A stretch of 64,000 bases of DNA, taken from assembly GCA_030429005.1 (NCBI GenBank), contig JAUIDP010000004.1, positions 26,684 through 90,683 on the forward strand, written 5' to 3'. The translations under genes were made by a program, and so were the position numbers. The notes beneath the pieces were generated by a model. The model ran no database searches. It was not told the DNA's origin and saw only the letters and a program-made list of their open reading frames with translations. This document shows positions 41,301-50,148 of this stretch, one piece after another; position 1 is the stretch's first letter, and every line of letters begins with the position of its first letter. This stretch comes from Gammaproteobacteria bacterium (GTDB lineage: Bacteria > Pseudomonadota > Gammaproteobacteria > Steroidobacterales > Woeseiaceae).

Positions 41301-42590
41301 CTAACTATTGGCAATTGTGGAAAACCGAACCTCGCTCGAAATGTTGTGGCGCATCTCTTCACGCAACTGGTTCACGCCGGTGAAAAACTCTCGCATCAGG
41401 ATGACCCAGAGGTAGTAGCCGCGCTCGGTCAGCCGCAGCAGCCTGGAGTCCTGCCGGACTGCGCCGAGCATCTTCAGGCCGCGCAATTCGTTGCGTAAAG
41501 CATGGGAAAACCGGCCGTCGAAGCAGTCGTCGGCGATATCCAGGTCCATCGTGCCGGAGAACAGGTGGGTCAACATGTAATAGCGCATGTGATCGATACG
41601 ATCCAGCATCCGCTGGCGGACCATGCCGGTCTGCCCGGATTGTGCGAGTCGTATATAGCGGTTAATCGAGAAAGTGCTCGCGCAGATTGTGCCGTTCAGG
41701 AAACTGAATGCGCCGCTGCCGAGCCCGAGGTACTCGTCCTGTTCTGTGATGTACTCATCGATCATGCTTTGCCTGCGCGTAAAGCACCACGCCGATGAGC
41801 GCTGATAGCCGGCGGCCCGCATGTGCTCGACAATCTGCTGGTACAGCGCTTTCTCGCGGCTGAAGTCGACGCTGCCCATGTTTCGCAGCATGGATTTCCG
41901 GGTGGTGGACGTCGTCATCAGCGGATAGTAGGAGACCTGGTCCGCGATAACGTCATCTGTCAGGTACCTGAGATCAGTCTGCAATGACGCAGCGGTCTGG
42001 TTCGGCAGATTGAAAATCATGTCGATATTCAGGGTATCGAACTGGCCCGCGACTGCTTTGAGCCGTTCCCGGATCTGTGCGCCGCTGCCGTACTTGTCGT
42101 AGCGCTGCATTTCTTTCAGCAATGAATCGTCGAAACTCTGCACGCCGACAGATACGCGATTGACCTTGGCTTCTTCTGTTCGATGAATCCCGGTCTCAGA
42201 CAGGTCGTCCGGATTGGTTTCGATCGACACACATTCAATATCGTGTTCAGCTCGCAACATCGATATTGTGCTGCTCAGTTCTTCCGGCAAAACGGTTGGT
42301 GTTCCACCACCGACGTACACTTCCCCGAACCGGTAGCCAGCGTCGGTTGCCTTGCTGATCTCCATGCGCAAAGCGGTGAAGTATTCACGGGCTCGCTGTT
42401 CCTTGAACTCGACCCGGTGAAATGAGCAGAAAGGGCACAAGACAACGCAAAACGGGATGTGCAAATACAGCAGGTAGCGTCGCCCAGGATCGGGCTCGGG
42501 GAATGCAACTGAGTGCGCTGCATCGCCGAAGCTCAGCGTCTGTCGGCTCAGCTTCCGGACTACGTTTGTAATCAGCGCGTCAGATATCAT
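41301..42590 (-). CDS. HemN/HutW-like radical SAM protein
   Basis: 429 residues from ATG 42590. The radical-SAM cluster motif CxxxCxxC reads CVVLCPFC, preceded by YLHIPFC as in the oxygen-independent coproporphyrinogen oxidase family. GEVYVGGGTPTVLP, SIETNPDDL and VNRVSVGVQSFDD are further HemN/HemW-type motifs, and a C-terminal helical HemN domain follows (NELRGLKMLGAVRQD). It may make or handle haem under low oxygen (HemN), act as a haem chaperone (HemW), or open haem like HutW/ChuW. I cannot decide, but its place between two cytochrome genes favours haem supply. Confidence 0.75.
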   Translation of the reverse strand: MISDALITNVVRKLSRQTLSFGDAAHSVAFPEPDPGRRYLLYLHIPFCVVLCPFCSFHRVEFKEQRAREYFTALRMEISKATDAGYRFGEVYVGGGTPTVLPEELSSTISMLRAEHDIECVSIETNPDDLSETGIHRTEEAKVNRVSVGVQSFDDSLLKEMQRYDKYGSGAQIRERLKAVAGQFDTLNIDMIFNLPNQTAASLQTDLRYLTDDVIADQVSYYPLMTTSTTRKSMLRNMGSVDFSREKALYQQIVEHMRAAGYQRSSAWCFTRRQSMIDEYITEQDEYLGLGSGAFSFLNGTICASTFSINRYIRLAQSGQTGMVRQRMLDRIDHMRYYMLTHLFSGTMDLDIADDCFDGRFSHALRNELRGLKMLGAVRQDSRLLRLTERGYYLWVILMREFFTGVNQLREEMRHNISSEVRFSTIANS

Positions 42591-42698
42591 CCATCGATCC
42601 GTTCGCGGCACACCGCGCATTGCTGTCCCGCTGGCAAAAACAGTCAGTCGACTGGCTGCCTGCCGCTCCGCGGGACGCTGTACGCCAGCTGTAGTTAC

Positions 42699-43313
42699 TT
42701 ACTGAACGCTGGCGTAATAATTCAGCAATGCCTCGACGTCGTTTGCAGACAACTGGCTGATCGCTTCCTGCATTTTTTCAGGCTGATCTCGCGTCCCGGC
42801 TGCGAATTCGGCGAAGGAAGTCCGCAGGTAACCGAGTTGCTGGCCACCAAGCATGCCTGCCTCATCGTCGACATTGGTACCGGCATCGGAGTGACAGCGA
42901 TCACAGCTCTGGTCATGAATCGCCTTGCCTGCTTCGGCCAGTGCAGCGTCAAACTCCTGCTTGGCGTGAACATACGGCAGCGCAGAATAGGCTGCGGCGA
43001 GCGCGTCGATGTCATCATCACTCAATTGTTCTGCGACGGCACACATGTTCGTCTCGGCTCGGCTGGTATCGCCCTGCCGATAAGCCGAATCGGCACAGGG
43101 CCGTTCCTTGTCGCGGTATATATATAAGGCGTCGGAGTGAACGAACTCGGCCAGGCCGGCAATGGTCGGTACGTCTGCCCACTGGCTGACACCCTGGTTG
43201 CCGTGACAGTCGTTGCAACCCTGCATCAGCGACTCGAGGTCGGCGGCGATGACTGAGTTAGCGGACAGCAACAGCAGCGTTGCGGAGGAAAACAGGAGGG
43301 ATCGAATCTTCAT
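42699..43313 (-). CDS. Diheme c-type cytochrome (cytochrome c4-like)
   Basis: 204 residues from the ATG that gives a signal peptide (MKIRSLLFSSATLLLLSANSVIA). Two haem sites, CNDCHG near the mature N-terminus and CDRCHS in the second half, with Met residues in suitable positions (GMLGGQQLGYL, EKMQEAISQL). The two-lobed c4 layout is clear. It would be a soluble periplasmic electron carrier. Upstream codons to 43376 are open but poor. It is divergent from the OmcA/MtrC gene across 232 bp. Confidence 0.85.
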   Translation of the reverse strand: MKIRSLLFSSATLLLLSANSVIAADLESLMQGCNDCHGNQGVSQWADVPTIAGLAEFVHSDALYIYRDKERPCADSAYRQGDTSRAETNMCAVAEQLSDDDIDALAAAYSALPYVHAKQEFDAALAEAGKAIHDQSCDRCHSDAGTNVDDEAGMLGGQQLGYLRTSFAEFAAGTRDQPEKMQEAISQLSANDVEALLNYYASVQ

Positions 43314-43545
43314 AGCCAGGTCACCGTTATTGAATTTATGGAAATGCCGTACTACGAAAAAGCAGCATAGCACCATATCGGAAACTCTTTAACTATCCGG
43401 GCATACCGTCGCAAGTAAGTAGAACTCACAATGCGAACGTCACAATTGTTTGGTAAAAGACAAGGTGCCAGCATAGGTCGTCGAGCAGGGCGAGCAGAAT
43501 GTGCAGGTCGCTATTTCAATAAGAAAGCAGGTCAGGGGTGCGGAT

Positions 43546-45789
43546 ATGAAATCGACGCTGATTGGCGCCGTTCGGCTAATGGTTCTCATTATCACTGCGG
43601 CTTTTATCGTGGGGTGCGAAGGCGATAAGGGCAAAGATGGCGACACCGGGCCAGCGGGACCGGCCGGACCGCCAGGGCCTGCGGGGCCACCAGGATCGGC
43701 GGGCGGCGTGCCGGTCGCAAGCGCCGAACGTATCAACATCGCCGTCAGCTCCGTCACCGTTCCGGCAGGCGGCGGCCAGCCGGTCGTCGAGCTGACCCTT
43801 TCAAACGACCTGGACCAGGGGCTCTATGGCCTCCCGGCTGGCGAGATCCGCTTCATGCTGGCGCAGCTTTCGGATGCGGCTGCGGGCAGCGGCGAGTCCA
43901 GCGAGTGGCAGAGCTACGTTACGCGCTCGAGCAATGGCGTGCCGGATGCGCAGGCAACCACTGAGACTGCGACGGCCGGCACTTATGTCGACAATGGCGA
44001 CGGCACGTACCAGTACACTTTCGCGATGGCATTGACCGATTATCCGGCCGGCCCGACGTTCGACATGAACAAGACGCACCGGCTTGGTGTCGAGATTCGC
44101 GGTGATGCCCCGAACACCTCGAATGGCGTATACGATTTCGTACCCGCGGGCGGCGCACCGTTGTTCACGCGGGATATCGTCGACAATGACACCTGCAATG
44201 CCTGTCATGACGTGCTCGAATTTCATGGTGGCCCACGAACGGATGTGCCCTACTGCGTGACGTGTCACAACCCGTATTCCACGGATGAAGACTCCGGCTT
44301 CTCGGTAGATATGAAGATGTTGATTCACAGCATTCACGCTGGCCGAGACGGCTACGCCATCGTCGGCCATGGTGGTTCGGTGCATGACTACTCGGATGTC
44401 GAGTTCCCGCAGGATGTGCGCAATTGTCAGACCTGCCACCAGGAAAGCGATGCAGATACACCCGAGGCCAGTAACTGGCGACTGGTAGCAAACCGTGCGT
44501 CTTGCGGTACCTGCCATTATGACGACGGTGATGCCGGTAATGGCGAACACGACTACGCCATTGAAGACGGTGTGCATCCGGGCGGTTTCAATTTCAGCGA
44601 CGATACGCAGTGTCTCGATTGCCACGGCGCCGACGCCACGGTGACCAACAGCGATGGCGTGTTGGTGCGCGTTGAGGAGATCCACCGCGTCCTGTCGCTC
44701 GAAGCGAGCGAGAATTTCGTTTTCAATATTGTGGATGTGCGCAACGTCGAGGCGGGCGGGGCGCCGCTTGAAGTGGACTACTCGGTGACCGATGCCGGCG
44801 GCACGCCGTATGATATCGACAACGATCCGGAGTTCACGGCTTGTGGAAACGGCACCAGCCGACTGGTTATCGACATCGCCTGGACGACCGATGACTACCA
44901 CAACACCGGCAGCGGCAATGCCAATGCTTCGCCATTCGGCATTAACGCGCTCGGCGCGGGCTGCGGCGGTGCGGGTACTGATGGCGACGGAGATGGTATT
45001 TACACTGCCGTTGCGGCCGCCGGGTTGCCGGCAGGCCTGGCGGGCTCAATCGGCGTAGCGCTGGAAGGCCACCCGGCCGGCGATCTCGACGGTGACGGGA
45101 CCTACAGCGATCGAATCGCAGTTACCAATGCTGTCGAGTACTTCGGTATTGACGGAGCGTCAGTCGAGGAGCGCCGCAGCGCCGTCCTGATCGACAAGTG
45201 TGACGACTGCCACAAGCAACTCTCGCTGCACGGCAACAACCGGACGGATAAACCGGAAGTCTGCGCGATGTGCCACAATCCGAATGCAACCGACATCAAT
45301 CGGCGAGTTGCGGGTAGTGCCTGTGTCAACGAGCTCGGTACCGATGACCAGTCGATCGACCTGAAGAATATGATTCACGGGATTCATGCGGGCAATATCG
45401 GCGTATGCGGTTTCGGTAACTCGGCGCATTCCTATTTCGAGGTCGTCTACCCGGGCCGTTTGAACAACTGCGAAGGCTGTCACGAGGCAGGCGGTTATTA
45501 TCCGGTCGAGCCCGGCGTACTCCTCGGTACGACCGTTGATGCAAATGACCCGGCCATTGTGACCGACGACGTGGTTGTCTCGCCGAATACCTCGGTCTGC
45601 TCGGCCTGTCATACCAGCGCTCTCGCTGCCGAACACATGAAACAGAATGGCGGTGATTTCGCGGCAACCAAGGCAGCCGACAGTTCACTGATATCGGCAA
45701 GTGTCGAGACCTGCGCGCTCTGTCACGGTCCCGGCAAAACGGCGGACGTTGCCGAAGTGCATGGCGTCGGCGAGTTTGACTTCAACTGA
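43546..45789 (+). CDS. OmcA/MtrC-family decaheme cytochrome c, surface lipoprotein with collagen-like stalk
   Basis: 747 residues from ATG 43546. A lipoprotein signal with lipobox IVGC (Cys24) is followed by nine Gly-X-Y triplets (GDKGKDGDTGPAGPAG...). The body holds exactly ten CXXCH sites: CNACH, CVTCH, CQTCH, CGTCH, CLDCH in the first half and CDDCH, CAMCH, CEGCH, CSACH, CALCH in the second, with beta domains between. This is the outer-surface terminal reductase family of the Mtr pathway (metal or electrode reduction). The upstream in-frame ATG at 43501 lacks a signal sequence. DmsE and MtrB genes follow within 10-12 bp. Confidence 0.92.
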   Translation: MKSTLIGAVRLMVLIITAAFIVGCEGDKGKDGDTGPAGPAGPPGPAGPPGSAGGVPVASAERINIAVSSVTVPAGGGQPVVELTLSNDLDQGLYGLPAGEIRFMLAQLSDAAAGSGESSEWQSYVTRSSNGVPDAQATTETATAGTYVDNGDGTYQYTFAMALTDYPAGPTFDMNKTHRLGVEIRGDAPNTSNGVYDFVPAGGAPLFTRDIVDNDTCNACHDVLEFHGGPRTDVPYCVTCHNPYSTDEDSGFSVDMKMLIHSIHAGRDGYAIVGHGGSVHDYSDVEFPQDVRNCQTCHQESDADTPEASNWRLVANRASCGTCHYDDGDAGNGEHDYAIEDGVHPGGFNFSDDTQCLDCHGADATVTNSDGVLVRVEEIHRVLSLEASENFVFNIVDVRNVEAGGAPLEVDYSVTDAGGTPYDIDNDPEFTACGNGTSRLVIDIAWTTDDYHNTGSGNANASPFGINALGAGCGGAGTDGDGDGIYTAVAAAGLPAGLAGSIGVALEGHPAGDLDGDGTYSDRIAVTNAVEYFGIDGASVEERRSAVLIDKCDDCHKQLSLHGNNRTDKPEVCAMCHNPNATDINRRVAGSACVNELGTDDQSIDLKNMIHGIHAGNIGVCGFGNSAHSYFEVVYPGRLNNCEGCHEAGGYYPVEPGVLLGTTVDANDPAIVTDDVVVSPNTSVCSACHTSALAAEHMKQNGGDFAATKAADSSLISASVETCALCHGPGKTADVAEVHGVGEFDFN

Positions 45790-45798
45790 TCGGGCCGA

Positions 45799-46746
45799 AT
45801 GAAGCCGCACGCGCTTACCCGGCGAATACTGGCGCAACTGGTTCTCCTGGTTGCGCTGATAACCTCGCCCGGATTACTGGCGCAATCGGATGACAGCGAG
45901 CCTGAGTACAGTCGCAAGGGTGCGGATTCCTGTTTCGCCTGCCACGATGACCAGGCGACGTTGGCCGTGTTTCGCAGCAAGCATGCAATTCGGCAGGATT
46001 CGCGCACGCCGTTCGGCCATGGTCAGCTGCAATGCGAAGCCTGCCACGGGCCGGGCGGTGAGCATGCCGGCCGCGTTCGGCGCGGCCAGGAGCGAGCACC
46101 GATAACGGCTTTTTCGTCCGGCAGCACGTTGCCGGTCATGGAGCAGAACCAGTTTTGTACGGCCTGTCACCAGGACGACCTCGGTTTCGGTTGGCACGGC
46201 GGTGCGCACGACATGGAAGAGGTGGCCTGCTCCGACTGTCACAGCAGCCACGCCGCCACGGATCCGGTCTTGGTTTCGTCGATGCAGGCACAAGTGTGCT
46301 TTGACTGCCACCAGCAGCAACGAACGCAGGCGATGAAACCCTTTGCGCACCCGGTGCGCGAGGGCAAGATGGACTGCGGCAGCTGCCATAGCGCACACGG
46401 CGGTTCCAGTGACACCCGGTTGACGCAACAGGCGACCAATGACACCTGTTTCGGTTGCCATGCCGAGCAACGCGGCCCGTACCTGTGGGAACACGCCCCG
46501 GTCAGCGAGAATTGCGGCGACTGTCATGATCCGCACGGATCCAACCATCCAGGCATGCTGAGTTTGCGTGCGCCGATGCTGTGCCAGTCGTGCCATTCGC
46601 AAAGCGGTCATCCGAGTATTGCCCAGGATGCCAGCGGCCTGCCGGATGCAACGCCGTCGCCGCTGTTACTGGGCCAGAGCTGCCTGAACTGCCATTCGCA
46701 AGTGCACGGCTCCAATCACCCGTCCGGCTCAAAGCTGATGCGCTAG
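45799..46746 (+). CDS. DmsE/MtrA-family periplasmic decaheme cytochrome c
   Basis: 315 residues. A signal peptide (MKPHALTRRILAQLVLLVAL..., cleaved near LLA-QSD) is followed by ten CXXCH motifs: CFACH, CEACH, CTACH, CSDCH, CFDCH, CGSCH, CFGCH, CGDCH, CQSCH and CLNCH. That is the MtrA/DmsE/PioA layout: a rod of ten bis-His haems plugged into the MtrB barrel to carry electrons across the outer membrane. The start is 9 bp after the OmcA/MtrC stop, and mtrB starts 11 bp after its stop. Confidence 0.94.
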   Translation: MKPHALTRRILAQLVLLVALITSPGLLAQSDDSEPEYSRKGADSCFACHDDQATLAVFRSKHAIRQDSRTPFGHGQLQCEACHGPGGEHAGRVRRGQERAPITAFSSGSTLPVMEQNQFCTACHQDDLGFGWHGGAHDMEEVACSDCHSSHAATDPVLVSSMQAQVCFDCHQQQRTQAMKPFAHPVREGKMDCGSCHSAHGGSSDTRLTQQATNDTCFGCHAEQRGPYLWEHAPVSENCGDCHDPHGSNHPGMLSLRAPMLCQSCHSQSGHPSIAQDASGLPDATPSPLLLGQSCLNCHSQVHGSNHPSGSKLMR

Positions 46747-46757
46747 GGGACGTTGCC

Positions 46758-48857
46758 ATGAAACAAGCCGGACAAATCGCGCTGCTAGTCCTTGCCTTGC
46801 CGGCATCGGCGCTGGCTGAAGTGGACGTCAGCGAGTGGTTGTGCGAATCCTGTCCGTTCGAGGATGGTTATCAGTCTAACGTTGAAGCCGGTACCACGTA
46901 TGTAAGCGACGAAGACATTCGCTATGGCAATGCGACCGGCTACGACAAGGATGGTATGTATCTTAATGTCGACGGCGATGGCGTCTATTCACGGGACGGC
47001 TATCGGCAGAGCTGGCGGGTTGAGGACCTCGGGCTCGATTCGCGCGTTGTCACTGTTGAGGGTGCCAGGCAAGGACGCTATGGCTACTGGCTCGAGTACA
47101 ATGAAATTCCCAGCCGGGTCTTCGGCACAACCGAAACGGTGTTCGACTACAACTCCGGTACGCTGTTGTTGCCGCCGGCGTGGGTTCCGGCAGGCACAAC
47201 AGACGGTTTTGCGGCTCTCGAGGATTCGCTCAAGACCCGCACCATCGAGAGTGACTGGGGTTTCGCCCGGGTTGGCGGACGCTGGATTGCATCCGACGCA
47301 TTCGAGGTCTATGCAAACTACTCCCGGCAGACGCGCGACGGCATCGACATCAAGAGTGGCAGCAGCTATACGCAGGCTGCGTTGCTGCCGCGACGAATTG
47401 ACTATGCGACCGACCAGGCGGATGTCGGCGTTCGTTTTCGAATTGGCAGTGGCACGCTGACACTGGCTTATTACGGTTCGTACTTCGACAACCGGAACGC
47501 CGCGCTTACCTGGCAGACGCCGTTTACCGCACCGCCCGGAGCAACCGAGCTGACCGCGGCCGAAGAGCCGGACAATAATTTTCAACAGCTCTCGCTGTCT
47601 GGCGCCTTTCAGACTGATTTCTGGCAATCCGTGCTGGCCTTTTCAGTTGCGATGGGTCGCGGCGAACAGAATGAGAACTTTCTCGACTACACAAGCAATC
47701 CGAACATCCCGGGCGCCGCTTTGCCGCGACCTTCACTTCAGGGCGAAGTGGATACCAGTAACTACGCCGTGACGTTTACGGCTCGGCCGCTGGACCGGGT
47801 TCGCGTCAAGCTGGCGTATCGATACGACGATCGCGACAACAGCACGGCTGTTGATGAATGGTCGCGGGTTATCACCGACGTTTTTCCGTCTGGCGAACTG
47901 CAGGAAAACGTGCCATACAGCTTTACCCGGTCACGTTTCAGCGCTGAAGCGGACGTGAAGGTGCTCGACGAATTACGGGTGTCCGCCGGTTACGACCGCA
48001 ATGAGCTCGACCGCGACTACCAGGAGGTTGCCGAACAAACGGAAGATATCGGCTGGGGACAGGTGCGCTGGCGGCCGGCATCCTGGTTTGAGTTGCGCGG
48101 CCGTGGCGGGGTTTCGAGACGCGACATCAATCGCTACGACGAGGATGTGGCGGTCAGCCTCGGGCAGAACCCTCTAATGCGCAAATACAACCTTGCCTAT
48201 CGATACCGCGAGTTCGGTGAACTCACTGCGATGGTGTCGGCGCCGACCAAACCGCTGTCGTTTGGTGTGACAGTGTTCTCGGCCGACGACAGCTACTCCG
48301 AGTCAAAGCTGGGGCTGACCAGCAGTGACGAGATGCGCTACACCGTCGACCTCAGCTGGAAGGTGTCCGATGCGATATCGGTTTACCTGATGCACGGCGG
48401 TGAGTCGGTCGAAGCGGAGCAAGCGGGTAGTGCCATGTTCAGTGCGCCGGACTGGAACGCTGTGCACGACGACGAGTTTCACCACTGGGGTGCGGGCCTG
48501 CACTGGAGTCCGGCTGAAGGCAAATTCGATTTGCGCCTGGACTACTCGAATGGCGAAGGCGATACCGCGATTCGGGTCGACAGCAATGGCGTCGCCAGTG
48601 CATTGCCGAAGCTGACCTCTTCGCTGGATTCGCTGCGAGCGGAAATGGCCTGGCACTTCTCTGAGAGGCTGGACCTGACTTTCGATGTTCGCTACGAAAG
48701 CTTCATGACGGACGACTGGGCGATTGCCGATGTCGCTGCCGATACTTTGCCAACCATACTGACGCTGGGCGCGTCGCCTTACGACTACGACATCTGGGCC
48801 GTCGGTGTGGGTTTTCGATATTACATAGGCGAGCGGGATTTGCAGTTGGCTGACTAG
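46758..48857 (+). CDS. MtrB/PioB-family decaheme-associated outer-membrane beta-barrel
   Basis: 699 residues. A signal peptide (MKQAGQIALLVLALPASALA) is followed by an N-terminal CxxC (C29-E-S-C32), as in MtrB, and then a long run of alternating amphipathic strands (for example NYAVTFTARPLDRVRVKLAYRY) expected of a 26-28-stranded barrel. It forms the sheath around the DmsE/MtrA rod. The protein ends ...RDLQLAD, without the usual terminal aromatic residue of outer-membrane barrels. It is the third gene of the omcA-dmsE-mtrB operon and is followed about 200 bp later by the hydrogenase genes. Confidence 0.92.
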   Translation: MKQAGQIALLVLALPASALAEVDVSEWLCESCPFEDGYQSNVEAGTTYVSDEDIRYGNATGYDKDGMYLNVDGDGVYSRDGYRQSWRVEDLGLDSRVVTVEGARQGRYGYWLEYNEIPSRVFGTTETVFDYNSGTLLLPPAWVPAGTTDGFAALEDSLKTRTIESDWGFARVGGRWIASDAFEVYANYSRQTRDGIDIKSGSSYTQAALLPRRIDYATDQADVGVRFRIGSGTLTLAYYGSYFDNRNAALTWQTPFTAPPGATELTAAEEPDNNFQQLSLSGAFQTDFWQSVLAFSVAMGRGEQNENFLDYTSNPNIPGAALPRPSLQGEVDTSNYAVTFTARPLDRVRVKLAYRYDDRDNSTAVDEWSRVITDVFPSGELQENVPYSFTRSRFSAEADVKVLDELRVSAGYDRNELDRDYQEVAEQTEDIGWGQVRWRPASWFELRGRGGVSRRDINRYDEDVAVSLGQNPLMRKYNLAYRYREFGELTAMVSAPTKPLSFGVTVFSADDSYSESKLGLTSSDEMRYTVDLSWKVSDAISVYLMHGGESVEAEQAGSAMFSAPDWNAVHDDEFHHWGAGLHWSPAEGKFDLRLDYSNGEGDTAIRVDSNGVASALPKLTSSLDSLRAEMAWHFSERLDLTFDVRYESFMTDDWAIADVAADTLPTILTLGASPYDYDIWAVGVGFRYYIGERDLQLAD

Positions 48858-48994
48858 TCCAGGCGCTGGCATTGACCGGAGTTCTCGCGACGTTTGCGAA
48901 GCGGAGTTCGTGGGTGACTGCTCCTGTCGCAAGTCGGGATGTACAAACCCAACGTCACCTGGGCGGACCGCTGCGTTGTAGGTAAGAACCACAA

Positions 48995-49011
48995 TTGGCG
49001 CAGGCAATGCA
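48995..49011 (+). promoter_or_regulatory. Candidate sigma-54 (-24/-12) promoter of the hydrogenase operon
   Basis: TTGGCGCAGGCAATGCA has the invariant GG-N10-GC spacing and 3 mismatches to the TGGCACG-N4-TTGCA consensus. Transcription would start about 35 bp before the hyaA ATG. Hydrogenase operons of Cupriavidus, Rhizobium and Rhodobacter are sigma-54-dependent. A second weaker GG-N10-GC lies in CTGGGCGGACCGCTGC nearby. No HoxA/HupR activator gene is in the window. Read by eye only. Confidence 0.35.
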
Positions 49012-49056
49012 GCGGCGCAATATGGTCTGCGCTGAGTAGCCACGTGGAGAACCTGT

Positions 49057-50148
49057 ATGCCTTCCCGGGAAACGTTCTATGAAGTGATGCGTCAGCACGG
49101 CATAACCCGCCGCAGCTTTCTGAAATTCTGCAGCCTGACGGCCGCCGGGCTCGGGCTGGGCCCCGAATTTGCCGGCAAATTTGCCCACGCTCTCGAAACC
49201 AAGCCGCGCACACCGGTCATCTGGCTGCACGGCCTGGAATGTACCTGCTGTACGGAATCGTTCATCCGCTCCGGCAATCCGCTGGCAGGTGATGTCGTGT
49301 TGTCCATGATATCGCTCGACTACGACGACACGCTGATGGCGGCAGCCGGGCACCAGGCCGAGGAACTGCTGGAGCAAACGGTGGAGAAATACGACGGCCA
49401 GTACATTCTTGCCTGCGAAGGCAATCCGCCATTGAACGAAGACGGCATGTACTGCATCCAGGCCGGCAAGCCGTATGTTGAAAAGCTCAGGCATATGGCC
49501 GACCACTGCAAGGCAATCATAGCCTGGGGTTCCTGCGCATCCTGGGGTTGCGTGCAGGCGGCACGCCCGAATCCGACCCGGGCAACGCCAATTCACAAGG
49601 TGATTACCGACAAGCCGGTCGTCAAGGTTCCCGGGTGCCCGCCGATCGCGGAGGTCATGACGGGCGTCATCACTTACATGATCGCGTTTGATCGCCTGCC
49701 GGAACTGGACCGCCAGGGGCGGCCCAAGATGTTCTACAGCCAGCGCTTGCACGACAAGTGCTACCGCCGCCCGCACTTTGACGCCGGGCAATTCGTCGAA
49801 CGGTTTGACGACGAGGGCGCGCGCAAGGGTTACTGCCTGTACAAGGTCGGTTGCAAGGGCCCGACGACGTACAACGCCTGTTCCACGGTCGAGTGGAATG
49901 ACGGGCTGTCGTGGCCGGTCAAGTCCGGCCACGGTTGTCTGGGCTGCGCCGAAGACAACTTCTGGGACAAGGGCTCCTTTTACAGTGCAGTCACGAATTT
50001 CGGCGCAATGGGCGGCGCAGAAGCGTCGGCGGACAAGGTCGGAGGGATCCTGGCGGGCGCGGCAGCAGTCGGGGTCGCCGCTCATGCCGCCGCTTCGGCG
50101 GTCAGTCGTATCCGAAGCCGGAATTCCGAGGAGGTGCGTCATGACTGA
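49057..50148 (+). CDS. hyaA: [NiFe] hydrogenase small subunit, group 1d O2-tolerant type
   Basis: 363 residues. Tat signal TRRSFLK (residues 17-23), cleavage near residue 45. The proximal-cluster cysteines are C62, C64, C65, C160, C165 and C194, exactly 45 above the HoxK numbering 17, 19, 20, 115, 120 and 149. The extra Cys64 and Cys165 are those of the [4Fe-3S] cluster that gives O2 tolerance. LHDKCYRR (distal) and KGPTTYNAC...HGCLGC (medial) ligands are present. A C-terminal membrane helix ([15 protein letters not shown]) anchors it. The stop overlaps hyaB by 8 bp. Confidence 0.95.
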   Translation: MPSRETFYEVMRQHGITRRSFLKFCSLTAAGLGLGPEFAGKFAHALETKPRTPVIWLHGLECTCCTESFIRSGNPLAGDVVLSMISLDYDDTLMAAAGHQAEELLEQTVEKYDGQYILACEGNPPLNEDGMYCIQAGKPYVEKLRHMADHCKAIIAWGSCASWGCVQAARPNPTRATPIHKVITDKPVVKVPGCPPIAEVMTGVITYMIAFDRLPELDRQGRPKMFYSQRLHDKCYRRPHFDAGQFVERFDDEGARKGYCLYKVGCKGPTTYNACSTVEWNDGLSWPVKSGHGCLGCAEDNFWDKGSFYSAVTNFGAMGGAEASADKVGGILAGAAAVGVAAHAAASAVSRIRSRNSEEVRHD

